DNA of 64,000 nucleotides from Neodontobutis hainanensis (Eukaryota > Chordata > Actinopteri > Gobiiformes > Odontobutidae): contig JALDNG010000745.1 in assembly GCA_024349245.1 (NCBI GenBank), positions 26,113-90,112 of the forward strand, given 5' to 3'. The translations under genes and the position numbers were made by a program. The notes under the pieces were generated by a model. The model was not told the DNA's origin. It did no database searches and saw only the letters and a list, made by a program, of their open reading frames with translations. Of this stretch, positions 13,311-25,732 are shown one piece after another (the stretch's first letter is position 1; each line of letters starts with the position of its first letter).

Positions 13311-14689
13311 TGTGTGTTTGATTCTTTTCTTCTTGAGTTTAGTGCCGTGTTATTGCTGAGAAACACATCAGCAACCCACAAGTCTGGTAATCAACTAGAT
13401 CTTATCTACACACTGTACTGCTCCCCTCATCACACCCAGCTCATCCCCTGCACACATCTGATCATTTCTTCATCACTCTCGACTTCCATCTAACTTCTCC
13501 AGACACTGCAATTGTTTTACCGCTTGTCACTTTCCGACGCAACCTGTGTATGCTCACTCCCTACCGCTTTTCCTCTGCCATCTCTTCTACGCTCCTCAGA
13601 GGGGGTGCATAGAAGAGAGAGCTCTTGAACACCAACAGCACCACCTACTCTCTGTGCTCCACGCTTACATCCTGCTTTGACAACTTATGCCCTCTTACAT
13701 CTAGCCCGAACATCCTCGCCTGCCCCCTGGTTAGCCGATGTTCTACGCGAGCATCGCACCAGCCTCCGGTCAGCTGAGAGAAAATGCCGCAAGTCAAAAT
13801 ATCCTACTAACCTCTGTATCTACCAGTCTCTCCTCTCTATTTTCTACGCTGATGTCACCTCTGCAAAAACTGAATACTACAGTTCTAAGTTAATAGACTC
13901 ACCTGACTCACGCACTCTCTTTAAAATCTTTTCTGCCCTCCTTTGTCTGCCTTCTCACCCACCTTAATCAGATTTAACAGCTGATGATTTTCCTTTTTTT
14001 TATAAAGAAAACCACTGCCATCAGCAGTCAGTTCTCTGTGCCACCACCTATCCAAACTGTCCACACCACTTATATGTGTTTGCTTTCCTCTTTCATTCCT
14101 CTATTTGAAGCAGACGTTTTTAAGGCCATTGGTTCTACCAATCTACCCGATAGATCCCATCATCACACCACTACTGAAGAAACCCACTCTCAAACCTACA
14201 CTAGAAAATACAGACCAGTTTCCCTCCTTCCTTTAATTGCCAAAGCTCTGGAGGGAGTTGTGTTTAACCAGCTCTTTTTTTCAGGTCACTCAGAGTATCC
14301 TGGAGAAAACTCTGACTCTCTGAGTCCCAACATCTTAATACAGGGGTGCCACAGGGCTCAGTGCTTAGACCACTACTCTTTCCATATACATGACATCCCT
14401 TGGTTTGGTCATTCAGAATCATGGCTTTTGCTTTCACTGCAATGCGGATGACACTCAACTCTCAACACTTGTCATTTCAACCTAATGATCTGACAGTCTC
14501 TGCTCATGTCTCGCCGTGCCTGAGTGACATCTCACTTTGGATGAAGGACCATCACCTGCAGCTGAACCATGCAAAAACAAAACTGCTTGTGATTCCTGCC
14601 AACCCAAAGACCCACCACAACCTCTCCATTCAACTAGGCTCATCAACCATTACACTGTCCAGCACTGCCAGAAATCTGGGAGTGGTATT

Positions 14690-14690
<1 letters not shown>
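13311..14690 (+). pseudogene. Decayed L2-clade LINE (endonuclease C-terminus to reverse transcriptase)
   Basis: Frames broken by stops and shifts read, in order, parts of a LINE ORF2. The endonuclease end contains THKSGNQLDLIYT at about 13373-13415. A linker carries PAPWLADVLREHR, ERKCRKSK and a YYSSKLIDSPDSRTLFK segment at about 13720-13930. RT motifs follow: YRPVSLLPLIAKALE near 14210, GVPQGSVL near 14344, the active-site block as CNADDTQL near 14440 (the usual Y of YADD replaced by N), and SLWMKDHHLQLNHAKTKLL to ARNLGVVFD at about 14535-14692. These are typical of fish L2 elements. About 100 codons between the YRPVSLL block and GVPQGS are missing, so an internal deletion is likely. The copy stops abruptly at the (TA)n array and its 3' part is absent. 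It encodes no working protein. Confidence 0.85.
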
Positions 14691-14691
<1 letters not shown>

Positions 14692-14771
<80 letters not shown>

Positions 14772-14812
14772 TATATATATATATTCTATATATATATATT
14801 CTATATATATAG
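14692..14812. repeat. (TA)n microsatellite with an interrupted 3' part
   Basis: A pure TA run covers 14692-14769. It is followed by about two and a half copies of a 15-bp unit, CTATATATATATATT, up to 14812. It sits exactly at the broken 3' edge of the L2 copy and directly before a tRNA-derived repeat. Confidence 0.95.
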
Positions 14813-15115
14813 ATATGGGTGCATGGTAGCAATGTGATTAGCGCTCCTGACTCACAGCAAGGCTTTCTGTGAGGAGACTGTATGTCCTCCCCGTGGGGGC
14901 TCTCTTCGGGTTCCCAATGCCCAAACACATGCTTCTATGTGGTTTAAATGACAACTCTAAAGTGTCCCTAGTGCATGAATGTGAGAGTGAATGGTTGTCT
15001 CAGTGTGTGTCCCTAAGTGCCAGCCCTGCGATAAACTGGTCACTGTTAAGGCTCACCCAGTTGATGGTATAAACTTCCACCACCCATGACCCCATATGGA
15101 ACTAAGTGGAAGAAA
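14813..15115 (+). repeat. tRNA-derived SINE-like repeat (old copy)
   Basis: The start resembles a tRNA-like head (GTGCATGGTAGCAATG, then TTAGCGCTCCTGACTCACAG). It runs into 'tttctgtgaggagactgtatg' and 'tgaatgtgagagtgaatggt'-type words that I know from a repeat dispersed widely in fish genomes. Another fragment of the same family lies at 62638-62735. Family name not assigned; it is decayed and carries no coding sequence. Confidence 0.55.
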
Positions 15116-15632
15116 ACAAAATAAAGATATCATATATATTAAGATAGGAATTTACATATCAAAATATTTTTGAGTCCATATTGCCCAGCCCTAGTTTAAA
15201 CCCATCACATTGCTATTTTTTGAATATTCTTTCATCTGTTCAGTCTTTGTAGCTCTGAAATGCTTTCGTATGCCTCTCTAGACTCAGGGAGCATTGCCAT
15301 GTGTCTCAGAGCAGAAATGGCTACCATCTGTTGGTTCTGCTGTTCACATCTTACACATCCAACTACTGCCCCACTGCTGCACCACACTGGGCCTTTCAGT
15401 CTGGGCTCTGTACCGACTGAGGCCCTTGTTTTCACATTTAAACATGATGGCTGCACTTCAACAACTTCTGTGGCAAATTGGACTTTAATGGTTTGCCATT
15501 GACATGGCCACTTTTAAAAGCACTTCTACTGAAACAAAAAACAGGTAAAAAGATTTCAGGCCACAACAACAAAGGCCAGACTTACTAAATTGTGGCATTT
15601 TGCGCAAGGTGTTACTTTACATGGCAGGAAGG
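15116..15632. other. Unannotated DNA
   Basis: No gene recognised. Open frames on both strands at 15232-15502 are overlapping and lack a recognisable domain. Confidence 0.4.
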
Positions 15633-15668
15633 TGCACCAAATACTAAAACTGCTTAGTATTTGGTGCA
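15633..15668. repeat. Perfect 14-bp inverted repeat
   Basis: TGCACCAAATACTA (15633-15646), an 8-base spacer, then its exact reverse complement (15655-15668). It lies about 100 bp before the first readable L1 sequence. Confidence 0.7.
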
Positions 15669-15769
15669 ACAGTGTTCTGAGGTTATTCTAAAAGCCAATT
15701 AATTAAAATGAATAGGGCGGAGTGAGGGATGCACAGTAGAACGTAAGCCCTACTGGGACACCACACCGG

Positions 15770-17040
15770 CAGGGTCAAATTTAGAGGATGTCGACAAGGT
15801 TGCCCATTGTCTCCTCTTCTATTTAACCTAGCAATTGAACCTTTTGCAGAGACAATTAGGAGCAATAAAGAGATCTCAGGAAATTCAAATTGGAGACAGT
15901 AAAAACAGGATTTTACTATACGCAGACAACATTGTACTTTATTTATTAATCTTAAAAAATCTATACCAGAAACTTTAGAAATGATAAAGATTGTTGGGTA
16001 TGTTTCAGGATACAAAGTTAACATATAAAAAAAAAACAATGCAGTGTTGGTAAATTTAAAAATAACTAACAAGCTTAAACATTTATCTGCACTAACATGA
16101 ACAGAAAAAGGGTTCATATATCTTGGAGTTAACATAACACCGGATCTTAAAAATCTTTTTCAAAATAATTTTAAGCTTTTACTCAAAAAAAGTTAGGACG
16201 AGCTGGAACATGGGAGTTTGCTCCCTATTTTAGTCTTTGGATGATTTACATTGTTTAATTTATCTTTATCAATCCAAACCATTTTACCTAGAGAAAAGCT
16301 TCTTTAAAACCCAAAATTAAGAAATAACCCTCTTTATTTGGAAAAAATCTACACCGAGAATTGCAATTGAAACTCTCACCAAAACCAAGAACAAAGGAGG
16401 TTTGGAGCATCCAAATTTCCAGTTGTATTATTGGTCTTGTCAGTTGAAAACTATGAAGTGTCGGGCAAAGATACAAGATGCTTCCCTCCGGACACACATT
16501 AAAAGACAACCTCTATCTCATATGCTATTTATTAATAACGTAAAAATCCAATACACTGTATATGTTGTTTATAATATTCTCTGTGCGTGGCAAGATGTGA
16601 AGAAATATTGTGGACTTTCAGAAACAATATCTAGGCTTGCGCCTCTATCCTCTAACACTGATTTACCATCTACAGTTAGGGAAATTGTTGTATAATATAC
16701 TATATGTATAATACTATTTTAAAATGGTATTAAAAACGTCTCTGTTTTAAGAATTGAATTTACAATACCAAAACAAGACAAATTAGTCATTATATCAATA
16801 CTTTGAATAAAAAATATTTTAGCTATTGAAGTGTTGGAGGATATTATTATTAAACCTACACCACTAAAAGGGAGATCCTCCAAAATCTATAAATTCCTAT
16901 CTGCAATTCAAGAATCATCTTTCTATATTAAGAAAAGCCATGGGAGAAGGTTTTGAATTCAATGACCATCAATTCGAATTCAGAGGCTGATAACAGACTG
17001 GAAACATGACTTAAGTATTACAGAGGATGTTTTTTAATGT
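15770..17040 (+). pseudogene. Decayed L1-clade LINE (reverse transcriptase to C-terminal region)
   Basis: Reading across several frames gives the L1 RT order. RQGCPLSPLLFNLAIEPFAE is near 15793-15852. The active-site block reads LLYADNIVLY near 15915 (YADN where L1 normally has YADD). SGYKVNI is near 16007, FIYLGVNITPDL near 16110, and FIWKKSTPRIAIETLTKTKN followed by GGLEHPNFQLYYWSCQL at about 16335-16450. A KGRSSKIYKFLSAIQES segment at about 16870-16920 continues the C-terminal region. The run is interrupted by stop codons and the 5' half of the element is absent. This is an old 5'-truncated L1 copy with no active product. Confidence 0.85.
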
Positions 17041-17137
17041 CAAATTTTTACTGTATAATCTATACTGCCTTAGCAGACATTTAACCAACTGTTAAATAGA
17101 TGTACTGAAAAAAATATTTCAACATGCATAAACTTTG

Positions 17138-17480
17138 TAGCCTGGTTCTACCAGACTCTCGTACATTTCATTTGTACAGAGAGTCTGGCCTCGCTCCATT
17201 GACAAGCGTTTACTTCCTTGTATGCGGGAACTCTGTTGAAGTTTAAAACTATTGGATCTGCCCAGAGTCACAGGATCTGCCATAACCAATCGCTAACGTG
17301 TGGTCGTGACGTATGTCATGCGCCGAAACCGACCGGAAACAACAAGTCACTCCCTCTGTTCGCTGATTGGTCCTACAAAAAATTGATTTCTGGAAACCTA
17401 AGAATATACAGCGATCCCAGACTAAGTACTAAAGCGAAATGAAATTGAGCGGAAGTACGTAGGAGGGCGGAGCCAGGCTA
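17138..17480. mobile_element. Non-autonomous DNA transposon (MITE) with TAGCCTGG ends and 9-11 bp target duplication
   Basis: The element starts TAGCCTGGTTCTACC and ends with the inverted counterpart GGAGCCAGGCTA, giving imperfect terminal inverted repeats of about 25 bp. The flanks carry a direct repeat: TAAACTTTG at 17129-17137 and again at 17481-17489. The repeat can be extended to 11 bp (ATAAACTTTGT) if the outermost bases are shared with the element. Near the left end a subterminal palindrome (CCAGACTCT ... AGAGTCTGG, about 17151-17188) forms a stem. There is no transposase frame. A duplication of 9-11 bp would fit Mutator-like elements; 8 bp would fit hAT. The superfamily is therefore left open. 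Confidence 0.8.
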
Positions 17481-17490
17481 TAAACTTTGT

Positions 17491-18872
17491 ACTCTGTGGG
17501 CCCAAAAACATCATTAAATCATTGTCAATTGTCAGATTTCTGCTGGACAGGTAACTATTTTCATTTTTTGGTGAAAATATTTGATTTTGGGGAAATTTAG
17601 GAAACATAGACACTTGTATTCTGGCACTGTAGTGAGTGCTACGAGTAGTAGAGGGAATACTGTCCAGCAGTAGGTCTGACACAGTAAGTCCACTAAGGCA
17701 ACACAGTGAATGCTGGTAGTAAACAAACACTTGTGTCCCAATGCTCGTGCATGAGATTTGGGAGGCATTCACTCACGTGCCCCTAGGTAAGGGAAACACT
17801 GATCTATACTATGATATGAAAATGTGCAACAGTGACAAACACTGCTTCTAAAGAGAACTCACATAATCACATCTGTAAGTTGACCAGTCTCTAAAACTAA
17901 AGAGATTCATATTAACAGAGTTTTAAGCTGCTTATCTCAGTCATCCACTATTTGTTCCATGCAATCATTTCACCATTTTACAGAAATGATCTGAACATAA
18001 AATTTTTACTAGGGCACACTGCCGGGATAAAAGCAATCAAAGCGTTTTACAGTAACACAGTAAGTCTTGTAATAAAGTCATGTGACCCCGGAGGTATCAA
18101 TAATAGAGCAGGGTTTTGGCAGGGCCTTGGTGTGTGTGCAGTCCCTGTGTTGTATTTTTAATTGCGGAGTATAAGAGGCCGGGCCAGCGAGTGGGACACA
18201 CGAGGATTAGCCCAAAACCCTTCGTCAGATGCGAGCAGCAGCACAAGGGATGATGGGAATGTTACTGTTCTAATTATAGCCCAACTGTCTTTACAGTCAG
18301 CTCAGATCCAGTGCTTGCTCTGAAATCTCCACTGCTCTCTGACCTCATACAACAGATTTGATCTAGTTTCAGCCCGGGTGAGGGGTCCAGAGCAGTGAAA
18401 TGTTGTAAACAGTTAATGATTTTACAAGAAAGACAAATGTTCTGTACTGTGCTGGCATGGCGAAGGCATGTGAATGTGTAGAAATTAAATGATTAAAAAA
18501 CGTAATGCAGTATGTTTACTGTTTTATTTTGGAAATTTAGAACTCAAAGGATCAACCCAGATTGGCACAATTACATATATATTTTTATCAAGCCCTTGAT
18601 GTTAAAATATGTGAGATTATGCAGTATTTTTTTCATGGTTTTTGTGTCAGAATCCATGAAGAAGTATAATGTATTTTAGAAACCTTTCATTGAGAATTGG
18701 TCTGGAGCCACCCTTAAAGATAATCATAGTTTTAATTACTTTTGTTCTTTCTTATAGTATATCAAACTACTTTTCCACTGGCTCAGCATTTGACAGCAAA
18801 AGGAAGACAACCGCGGGGTCAGTTGACCTGTGAAAATGTATGTATTAACTTATATTTTTATATATGAAATTG
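17491..18872. other. Unannotated DNA
   Basis: No gene or repeat recognised. 18120-18310 is non-repetitive and of moderate GC, and could be conserved non-coding sequence. Confidence 0.4.
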
Positions 18873-18942
18873 AGGAGAGCAAGAATTGAACCTCCAATCT
18901 TTCATTGAGAAGACAACCGCTCTACCACCTTAGCCACTGCAC
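18873..18942 (-). repeat. tRNA-derived SINE head
   Basis: On the minus strand the sequence reads GTGGCTAAGGTGGTAGAGCG (A-box-like) and then AGGTTCAATTCTTGCTCTCC (B-box GGTTCAATTCT). This corresponds to the head of the same SINE type as 57846-58068. It stops soon after the B box, so the body is missing. It is not a functional tRNA gene, because the cloverleaf cannot be completed. Confidence 0.65.
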
Positions 18943-21900
18943 ATTGCACTCTATTTCCTCTGCTTTGCTCAGTTATTCAGAAGTGTTAAACAATATTGTA
19001 CTTTTAACCAGCACTAATGCCTCATAAACATTCTTCTCATCTTAATTGAATCATTTTTTCCCCTAAATTAATATTTCTAGTGTAGTCATAATCCCAGTAT
19101 TTAGTTCAGCCCCCTGGCTCTTATTAAAACGTGCCTCTTTCATCCTTATCCATCACTACAGCTCTTAAAGTGAAACTGACAAATCCTCCTTTTTACTCAT
19201 TTACTCTCAGTCAAGTCTCATTTAAAGACCCGCCCACTTGTGTTTGCGTCCAATCAAACCAAACTCTTCCAACTCTTTCAGTTGCTCTGATCCGGTCTCA
19301 TTAGTGGATCCTCTGCTGAATTCCCACAGATGACTGAAATCTGTGACAATGCGGAATTTTAAGGTTTCACTTGCCACTTGAAAGGAAGTGGTCATAATGG
19401 GACTCATTACTAAAACCCACATAAAATATGAATGAAAAAGAGAATGTGATGCATTAAACCGTTTTACAGAGTGTTTAAAAATAGAAACATGGATGTTTGA
19501 ATGTTCAGAGTTACAGTGTGTAGATAATCTATTTCTGTGGTAAAACTGTACAGTTTACCAGTAAAACTGCAAATACAGGGAAGGTCTTCTGCAAAGCATC
19601 CTGGCAAACGGTAGACAATGACAATGATTGTGGCCCTAAAAATGATCAAATCCTCATTTTTATTGACATTTACATTTAAAAGTCTCAATATGATATATAC
19701 AGTATAAAATAATGAATTTAATACATGTATACAAGTACGGTTGATCACCAGCAATCTCTGCAGGTTCAAAGGGTCAGGACAATAACTAATAAAAAAATAG
19801 TAAAACATTTTTGGAAGGTATACAAATTGAACATAATCACAACACATACAAAAAAGGTGACACTTTTAATCAAATTATTTTCTTTTGACAGAAAAATAGA
19901 CACTCACGTAAACGTTCCATAAATATCAATGGCTTAGCATAGTAAAATGGGTTTGACAACTTTTTGAGCATTTATTCAGGCTAGCATCTAAAATTTTTAT
20001 GTGCACATAGCATTTCAAATGTTTCAAATGGCCTTTACACATTTATAATGTTGTGTTAGTAATAATTGTAATTTTTTCAATATTATTATGCTTGGGTTTC
20101 AAAATATCCAAAAATAAAGTGAATAGTTTACCATAGCTTTACAGTTTTAGAAATTTTAAAACATGGACACTGAGAAAAGTTCATATTGCACCTTTAAAGT
20201 TTTAGGAAAGTGTTTTACAAGTGCTTGAAAACTCACTCAAGTTTGTTCCATTAAACCCTGTTGATCTGACTTTAGATCTGGCTTCATCAGTGACTAAGAA
20301 CAAGTTTGTGAGTGACTTTTTGGCCCATGAGCCTCATGTGTTTGTGATTCCATTTACAGCTCTTGGCAGTGCAGGTCTGCTGAGCTGAAGCCGTCTACAA
20401 GAAGTGGGCCATGTTTCCAGAGCAGGACTTTAAAAAGAGGAATCGGAGTTTGGGCTGAACATCTGGCGCACTGAATCCCAGCCTTATCAACCCCAAATAA
20501 ACTGCAACAACATCAACCCAGAAACCTCTTTAGAAATGTCACTCATCTCGACACACAGCACTTACACACTCCGTGTTCCTATAAAAGTCTTGATACAACC
20601 AGTTTTATTAGTAAAGATTCTCTTTCTTGAAAGTCACTAAACACCTAACCTGATGTTCAACGAGGCCTTCTGTTACATAGTGAGGTAATTGAGTAACATA
20701 ATGGGCTTTTAAAGAGACCCATGAAGTAAGGAGAGTACAGTGAGTGTTTCATTTGACCAATAAGGGCACACGGGGTGAAGAGGGAGGGGCTTAAAGACAG
20801 AGTAAGAGGCTTGTAGTTAAAGTGTTTAACATATTAATAAAATGACCCTGTGTTGGCGTGAGATGTGTTGATGGTAGTGTGCACCGTGACTCAAAATTGA
20901 GTAAAAATAGGGAAAGGTTTTCTTGTTTTATCTTTACAAATAAATACATCTTTTTACACGTTCTCTGGAGAATGTCTGGAAAATCTTTTTCAAACATTCT
21001 CTTAATGAAGTCAGGAGGATTTTCACTGAATTTGGGTGCATATATGTCAGGAGATGAGCAGCACTGTATGACTCTAACTGACTGTGATTAATGTGCTTAA
21101 AATATGTGCTTTAGAACATGTACGCAACACAGACAATAACAAGAGAAACAAGCTTGACAGGCGCGCGCCGTACTCGTCATCAGCTCACAGCATTTCAGCA
21201 CGCCCACACATGGGTATGGGGCTATTACTGTAGCAAAGGTATTTGTGAACAAATTTTGGATATCGTGGATAGAGTCAGGAAGATTTCATAATAGCTGCAA
21301 ATGAACTCTTCCTCAGATGCCACGTATCAGTTGTGGAACAAAAATAAACTTGTGCCCTAACTGCAAAGAAGAAGGTTGGTTTGCTGCACGACTATTAAAA
21401 CAGTTTGAATCAGCAGCTCACTCTCCGTCCTATTCGTAAAAAGTGCTCATTAAAAACTCTTCTAGTGAGCCCGGCCTAGAAATATGTGTTATATGCTGGG
21501 TTTTTGCCGTTTCAGTGCAGTTCAGCAGTTTAAAAGTAAAAAAAAAAAACGTCTTAATTAAAACAAAGCAGAATCTTTTTTTTTCTCGAAGGATTCTCAG
21601 AGTTCTTGCTCCAGCAAAAAAAAATCGAAGAGACTTTCCAGCCCATAAAGCAGTGAACAGCACCCTGTCCCCTTGAGCTAAAGCGGGATCAGTTCTAGTC
21701 TAAATATCACACAACACTCATTCATTTTTAAACAGCTCGTTGCCTCAAATTTCTCCTCCTTTTCTCTGCGCAGCGTCCACATCTGAGGTTTCTCCGTCTT
21801 CCTTTGAGTTCAGCAAAAGCCAGCGTGAAATTGTCAGCGGTGGATTTAGAACAGATACACAGGGTGATATGGTGATTTTCCCTTGACTCCAAGAGGGATT

Positions 21901-24246
21901 CTGAAATCTGCGGAAAATGCTCCGAGCTGACCCTTCCATTCTTCAGACGGAAACGGCTTATGGCTCAGCATTGGCAGGGAACACAGCCGCTGCATCTATA
22001 TTTTAAAGGCAGGAAACGTAGGCTATAAACGACTGCTTTTGAGGGAGGCCATTCAAGTTTAAAGGCCTTGTATAATTAAGAGACACACAACAGTTCTCTG
22101 TTGATAATTGATTTTCCCAGCTGTTCTTTGAACCAGGGCCAACTACAATCTGTGATTTTGTTCTGGTTAAATGGAGTGACTTTCTTGACAAATAAGGATC
22201 TTAAATAAGAAAATAAGTTTTTCCTTTTGGCTCATAGCTTTGACAGTTATATTGTATTTATCGGCCTGTTACACCCAAACCAGAATTTAAAGTGTGCGTT
22301 GACTTCTACTTGCACACTTGATACAACATGGATTTCCACAGCACTGAACTGTGCCATTTGTGCTCGAGCCATTTCTACCTCATGTTTCATACAGGTCCAC
22401 TTCACACCCACATCTGAGTACTGCACAAACAGGAATACAGTTATTGCTGCTTCACAGATGGCTAATTTCTTTATTGTTATGTCAAAATATTAAAGAAAAA
22501 AGCTCCACCTATTGAAATACAGCTTGAGAGTGAAGCAACGCAAACTCATTTGGTTGCTAAGCTTAGTTTAATGAATGTACAGTGAGATAAGGTAGTCCTG
22601 TAAAACCAACTTCACGCTATTCCATGAAGTCCAGAAAACTGGGTGAGCATTAACATAGGAGTCGGGGCTCCAACCAGCCGCAGCCAGTCAGACTGAATGA
22701 GCCGCAATAACGACGTGCTTCAGCAAAAAACACTGAAGTCAAGCTTTGAGTCAATCAAGCCTCAGTGAGGAAGTACGACGAGGAACACCATCCACCAATA
22801 CTGCCCTCCAAAGGCAAAACCCAGTATCATCTCAGAGCTTTCCCTCAACCTAGGAGCATCTTTACAATATCGCTAATGTTCCTGTAGCACATTTGGTGGG
22901 AGCGCATAAAATCATTGAAGTCTTTTTTCTCAGTTTTACTGTTACCACGGATCCCTCTCTAGGGCAGAATACCCCGTAACTGCACAAAGAAATGAAACCT
23001 CCAAGGAGCAGAGAACTAATCCAGAAATACGGAGCAAATAGGATAGTAGTAGAGAATAATTAAACAAGTGAATAAGCAATATGTAAGACAGTCACTGCAT
23101 GTTGCATTAGGTGTGTTTACTGTCTCAAAGTGAACTGAAACGCATCAAAGACCACTCAGCACAGACATATTTAAAAATGCAGACTTTCATTAATAGTAAA
23201 TTAAACAAGCAACAATGGAGAATTTTCAAATTTTTCATTTTGGCTAAGTTCTCTTCTTATTGTAAAGGAAAATTCACTCATACGATAAAACATTTAAGAT
23301 TTAATTTACACTTAATTTGAGATTACAGAGCTTGATTTAACAAATTTAAGTAAAACAATAATTAAAATGTTAAACCGGACCAGACTCAGCTAGCCACAGA
23401 TCAGTAGGCATGCTTGACTTTCTGGTTTGGACAATGAACAAAGAACCAGTCTTTACAAAATCAGGTCATATTGAACGCCCTTGAAAGCCTTTTTTAATTA
23501 AGAGCCACTCAGTGATTCACACAATGGTCCACTTCAACAATTGTGAGCATTTAAGTCAGGACCTGTACATGCTTTTGTTAAAGTAGAGATGGAGCATGTA
23601 AAAGATGCAGAGTAGTAGTATTAGCAGATTCACTCCACCTTTCTCAGATGAGTATCAGGAGAATGGTGGAAGTAAGCGACTTTTAACTGCAAAGCACCTC
23701 CTGTCTAATCCAGCTAATGCCAGCCGCCACTTCCGCTAAATGTTTTTTGGTCACGCTTTACATAAAGGAGCTCCAAAGCACTTCGGAGATGAAGAGTAAG
23801 GCAGTAAGTGAGCGCTGAGCAGTTGTATGGAAATCGCTGACTAGTGCAAACAGATTCGACGCAGACGAGTTTAGGAGAAGGATTTTAGTGCTGTGAAAGA
23901 AGATCTGGAATATGGTCAAATGTAGGATTTAGCCGAATGAATGTACTGTATGCTTTGTATCCTCTTCATATAACGGCAGATTGGACACGACTTTGGAAAG
24001 TCTTGGGTTTAGAGTCGTTCTAATAGTGTCCAACATACACGTGAATACATTCTGTTGGCAACATATAGAGCTGAAATAGCTGGATTCTCTTCATTCTTTT
24101 GCAGTCTGCCTTCAATCAAGATGGTGAATAGTGTCACAGAGGAACAGTAACTTCATCCACTCACCTTTTCACCTTTTGGGGACTTTCTAAGAAAACCCAC
24201 TGTTTCTAAGTAACATTTTGACTTTTTTTTCTTGCTACAAAAATAA
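18943..24246. other. Unannotated intergenic DNA
   Basis: About 5.3 kb with no exon, RNA gene or transposon I can support. Open frames, including the 127-codon minus-strand frame at 19464-19847, have no recognisable domain. Short A/T-rich runs occur near 21540 and 21580. Confidence 0.4.
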
Positions 24247-24423
24247 GCTCCAGTTTGGTAAAGTGGTTGGTAAAACCTGTCCTGTCAGAGACCAGGGTCT
24301 GCGAACCCGGGGTCCATCAACCCACACCAAAAGTATGACGTGCCGGTCCCAAGCCCGGATAAATGGAGAGGGTTGATTCAGGAAGGACATCTGTCGTAAA
24401 AACCTATGCAAGACTAAATATGA
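24247..24423 (+). repeat. tRNA-derived SINE, second family, copy 1
   Basis: A tRNA-like head (AGTTTGGTAAAGTGGTTGG ... GGTCTGCGAACCC) is followed by a body with GGTCCCAAGCCCGGATAAAT and GAGAGGGTTGATTCAGGAAG. The body matches 55565-55610. It belongs to a family distinct from the GTCCTTGGGCAAGACACT family elsewhere in the window. Confidence 0.65.
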
Positions 24424-24559
24424 AAACAAGGTGCTCAAGATAGTTTATAGTGTGATTAAGTAATACAATCTGGAACGAGGGGAAATAAATTACAATAACC
24501 ACATAAAGTAATTGTGGGCTAGTGCATATCATATCAAACAAATAATATACACAATATAA

Positions 24560-24840
24560 TATCCACCCTCATATCTTCACTCACTGATACAGACCGATGT
24601 TCCTAACAGAGCCTTGCGCTCTGCAAATGAACAACATCTGGTGGTACCATCCCAAAAAGGAAAAAAAATCACTCTCACGTACCTTCTCTTGGTCTGTTCC
24701 ACATTGGTGGAATGATCTACCTGCTGCTACAAGATCAGCAGATTCTGTAGCCATCTTTAAAAACGCCTGAAAACACACCTCTTCCATCAACGCCTGACTG
24801 ACAAACACTAAATTCTACTTCCTTTCAATTGATTCCTTCT
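24560..24840 (+). pseudogene. L2-clade LINE, C-terminal end of ORF2
   Basis: The reading LRALRSANEQHLVVPSQKGK, then VPHWWNDLPAATRSADSVAI and FKNA*KH / KTHLFHQRLTD across a one-base shift, matches the conserved C-terminus of L2 ORF2 (the LWNxLPxxxRxxxSVxxFKxxLKTHLF region). The rest of the ORF is absent upstream, as in a 5'-truncated copy. The likely 3' end of the same insertion is at 26095-26315. Confidence 0.75.
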
Positions 24841-24855
24841 CTATTTAAAAATACA

Positions 24856-24857
<2 letters not shown>

Positions 24858-24950
<93 letters not shown>
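24858..24950. repeat. (TA)n microsatellite
   Basis: Two TA runs, 24858-24920 and 24924-24950, are separated by CTAA. The array lies in the 3' UTR position of the L2 fragment. Confidence 0.95.
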
Positions 24951-24954
<4 letters not shown>

Positions 24955-25694
24955 TGCTGGGCAATGATTAAAAAATGTTATCGCAATTAATCGCACAAAG
25001 TTCTGCAAATAATTGCATAATACAAAAATTTTAATAATGAATTAAAATGTGTGTATTGCATACTTTTATTTTGAAAGTACTGCTATTTAAACAAAAGATA
25101 AATAACATTTGATTTGCAAACACTTAATATAAAATAAGGCGTTTTTTACAGCAGTTAAAAGTTAGTAATAGTTGAAATTAGTTATAGAAATATTTCTTGT
25201 TAATGTCAACTTAAGCATTAATGTAATCAAACTAAATATTAAACCAAAAATATTTGCCACTGCCAGGGCATTAATATTTTGTTTAGTTTGTTATAGAAAA
25301 ACATGTCCAGAGTCTCGATCATAACATTATAACAATGTAAACAATATAAATGTCGCGGTGAGGGTCAGACTTGGGTCATGGTGGTGCTAAAAGTTGTGAC
25401 GTGCTTAGAGATTATAATCTCAGATCCGATGTGCGTTCGGTAGGTTTATTGCAGATTAAATAATACAGCTCAGCAGAGAGATGATGGACATGAACCAGAA
25501 TGCATCAACAGATAAATAATCTCAGCCGTTCAGTTTGCTTTGCGTTGTTTTGCTGTTGTCTTTGCGGTCTACAAAAATTGTGGCTACCCGTACCTGACTC
25601 TCAACCACCTGGCCTCCCGAAAGTGCACACCTTTACAGAACTACGTGCACGTACCTGCACTCCTGTGAGCTCCGCCCCCTCATCACCAGACCAA

Positions 25695-25732
<38 letters not shown>

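Noticed and set aside
25699..25730. Possible CRISPR-like or satellite array
   Set aside because: It is a plain (CA)n microsatellite; no direct repeats with unique spacers occur anywhere in the window.
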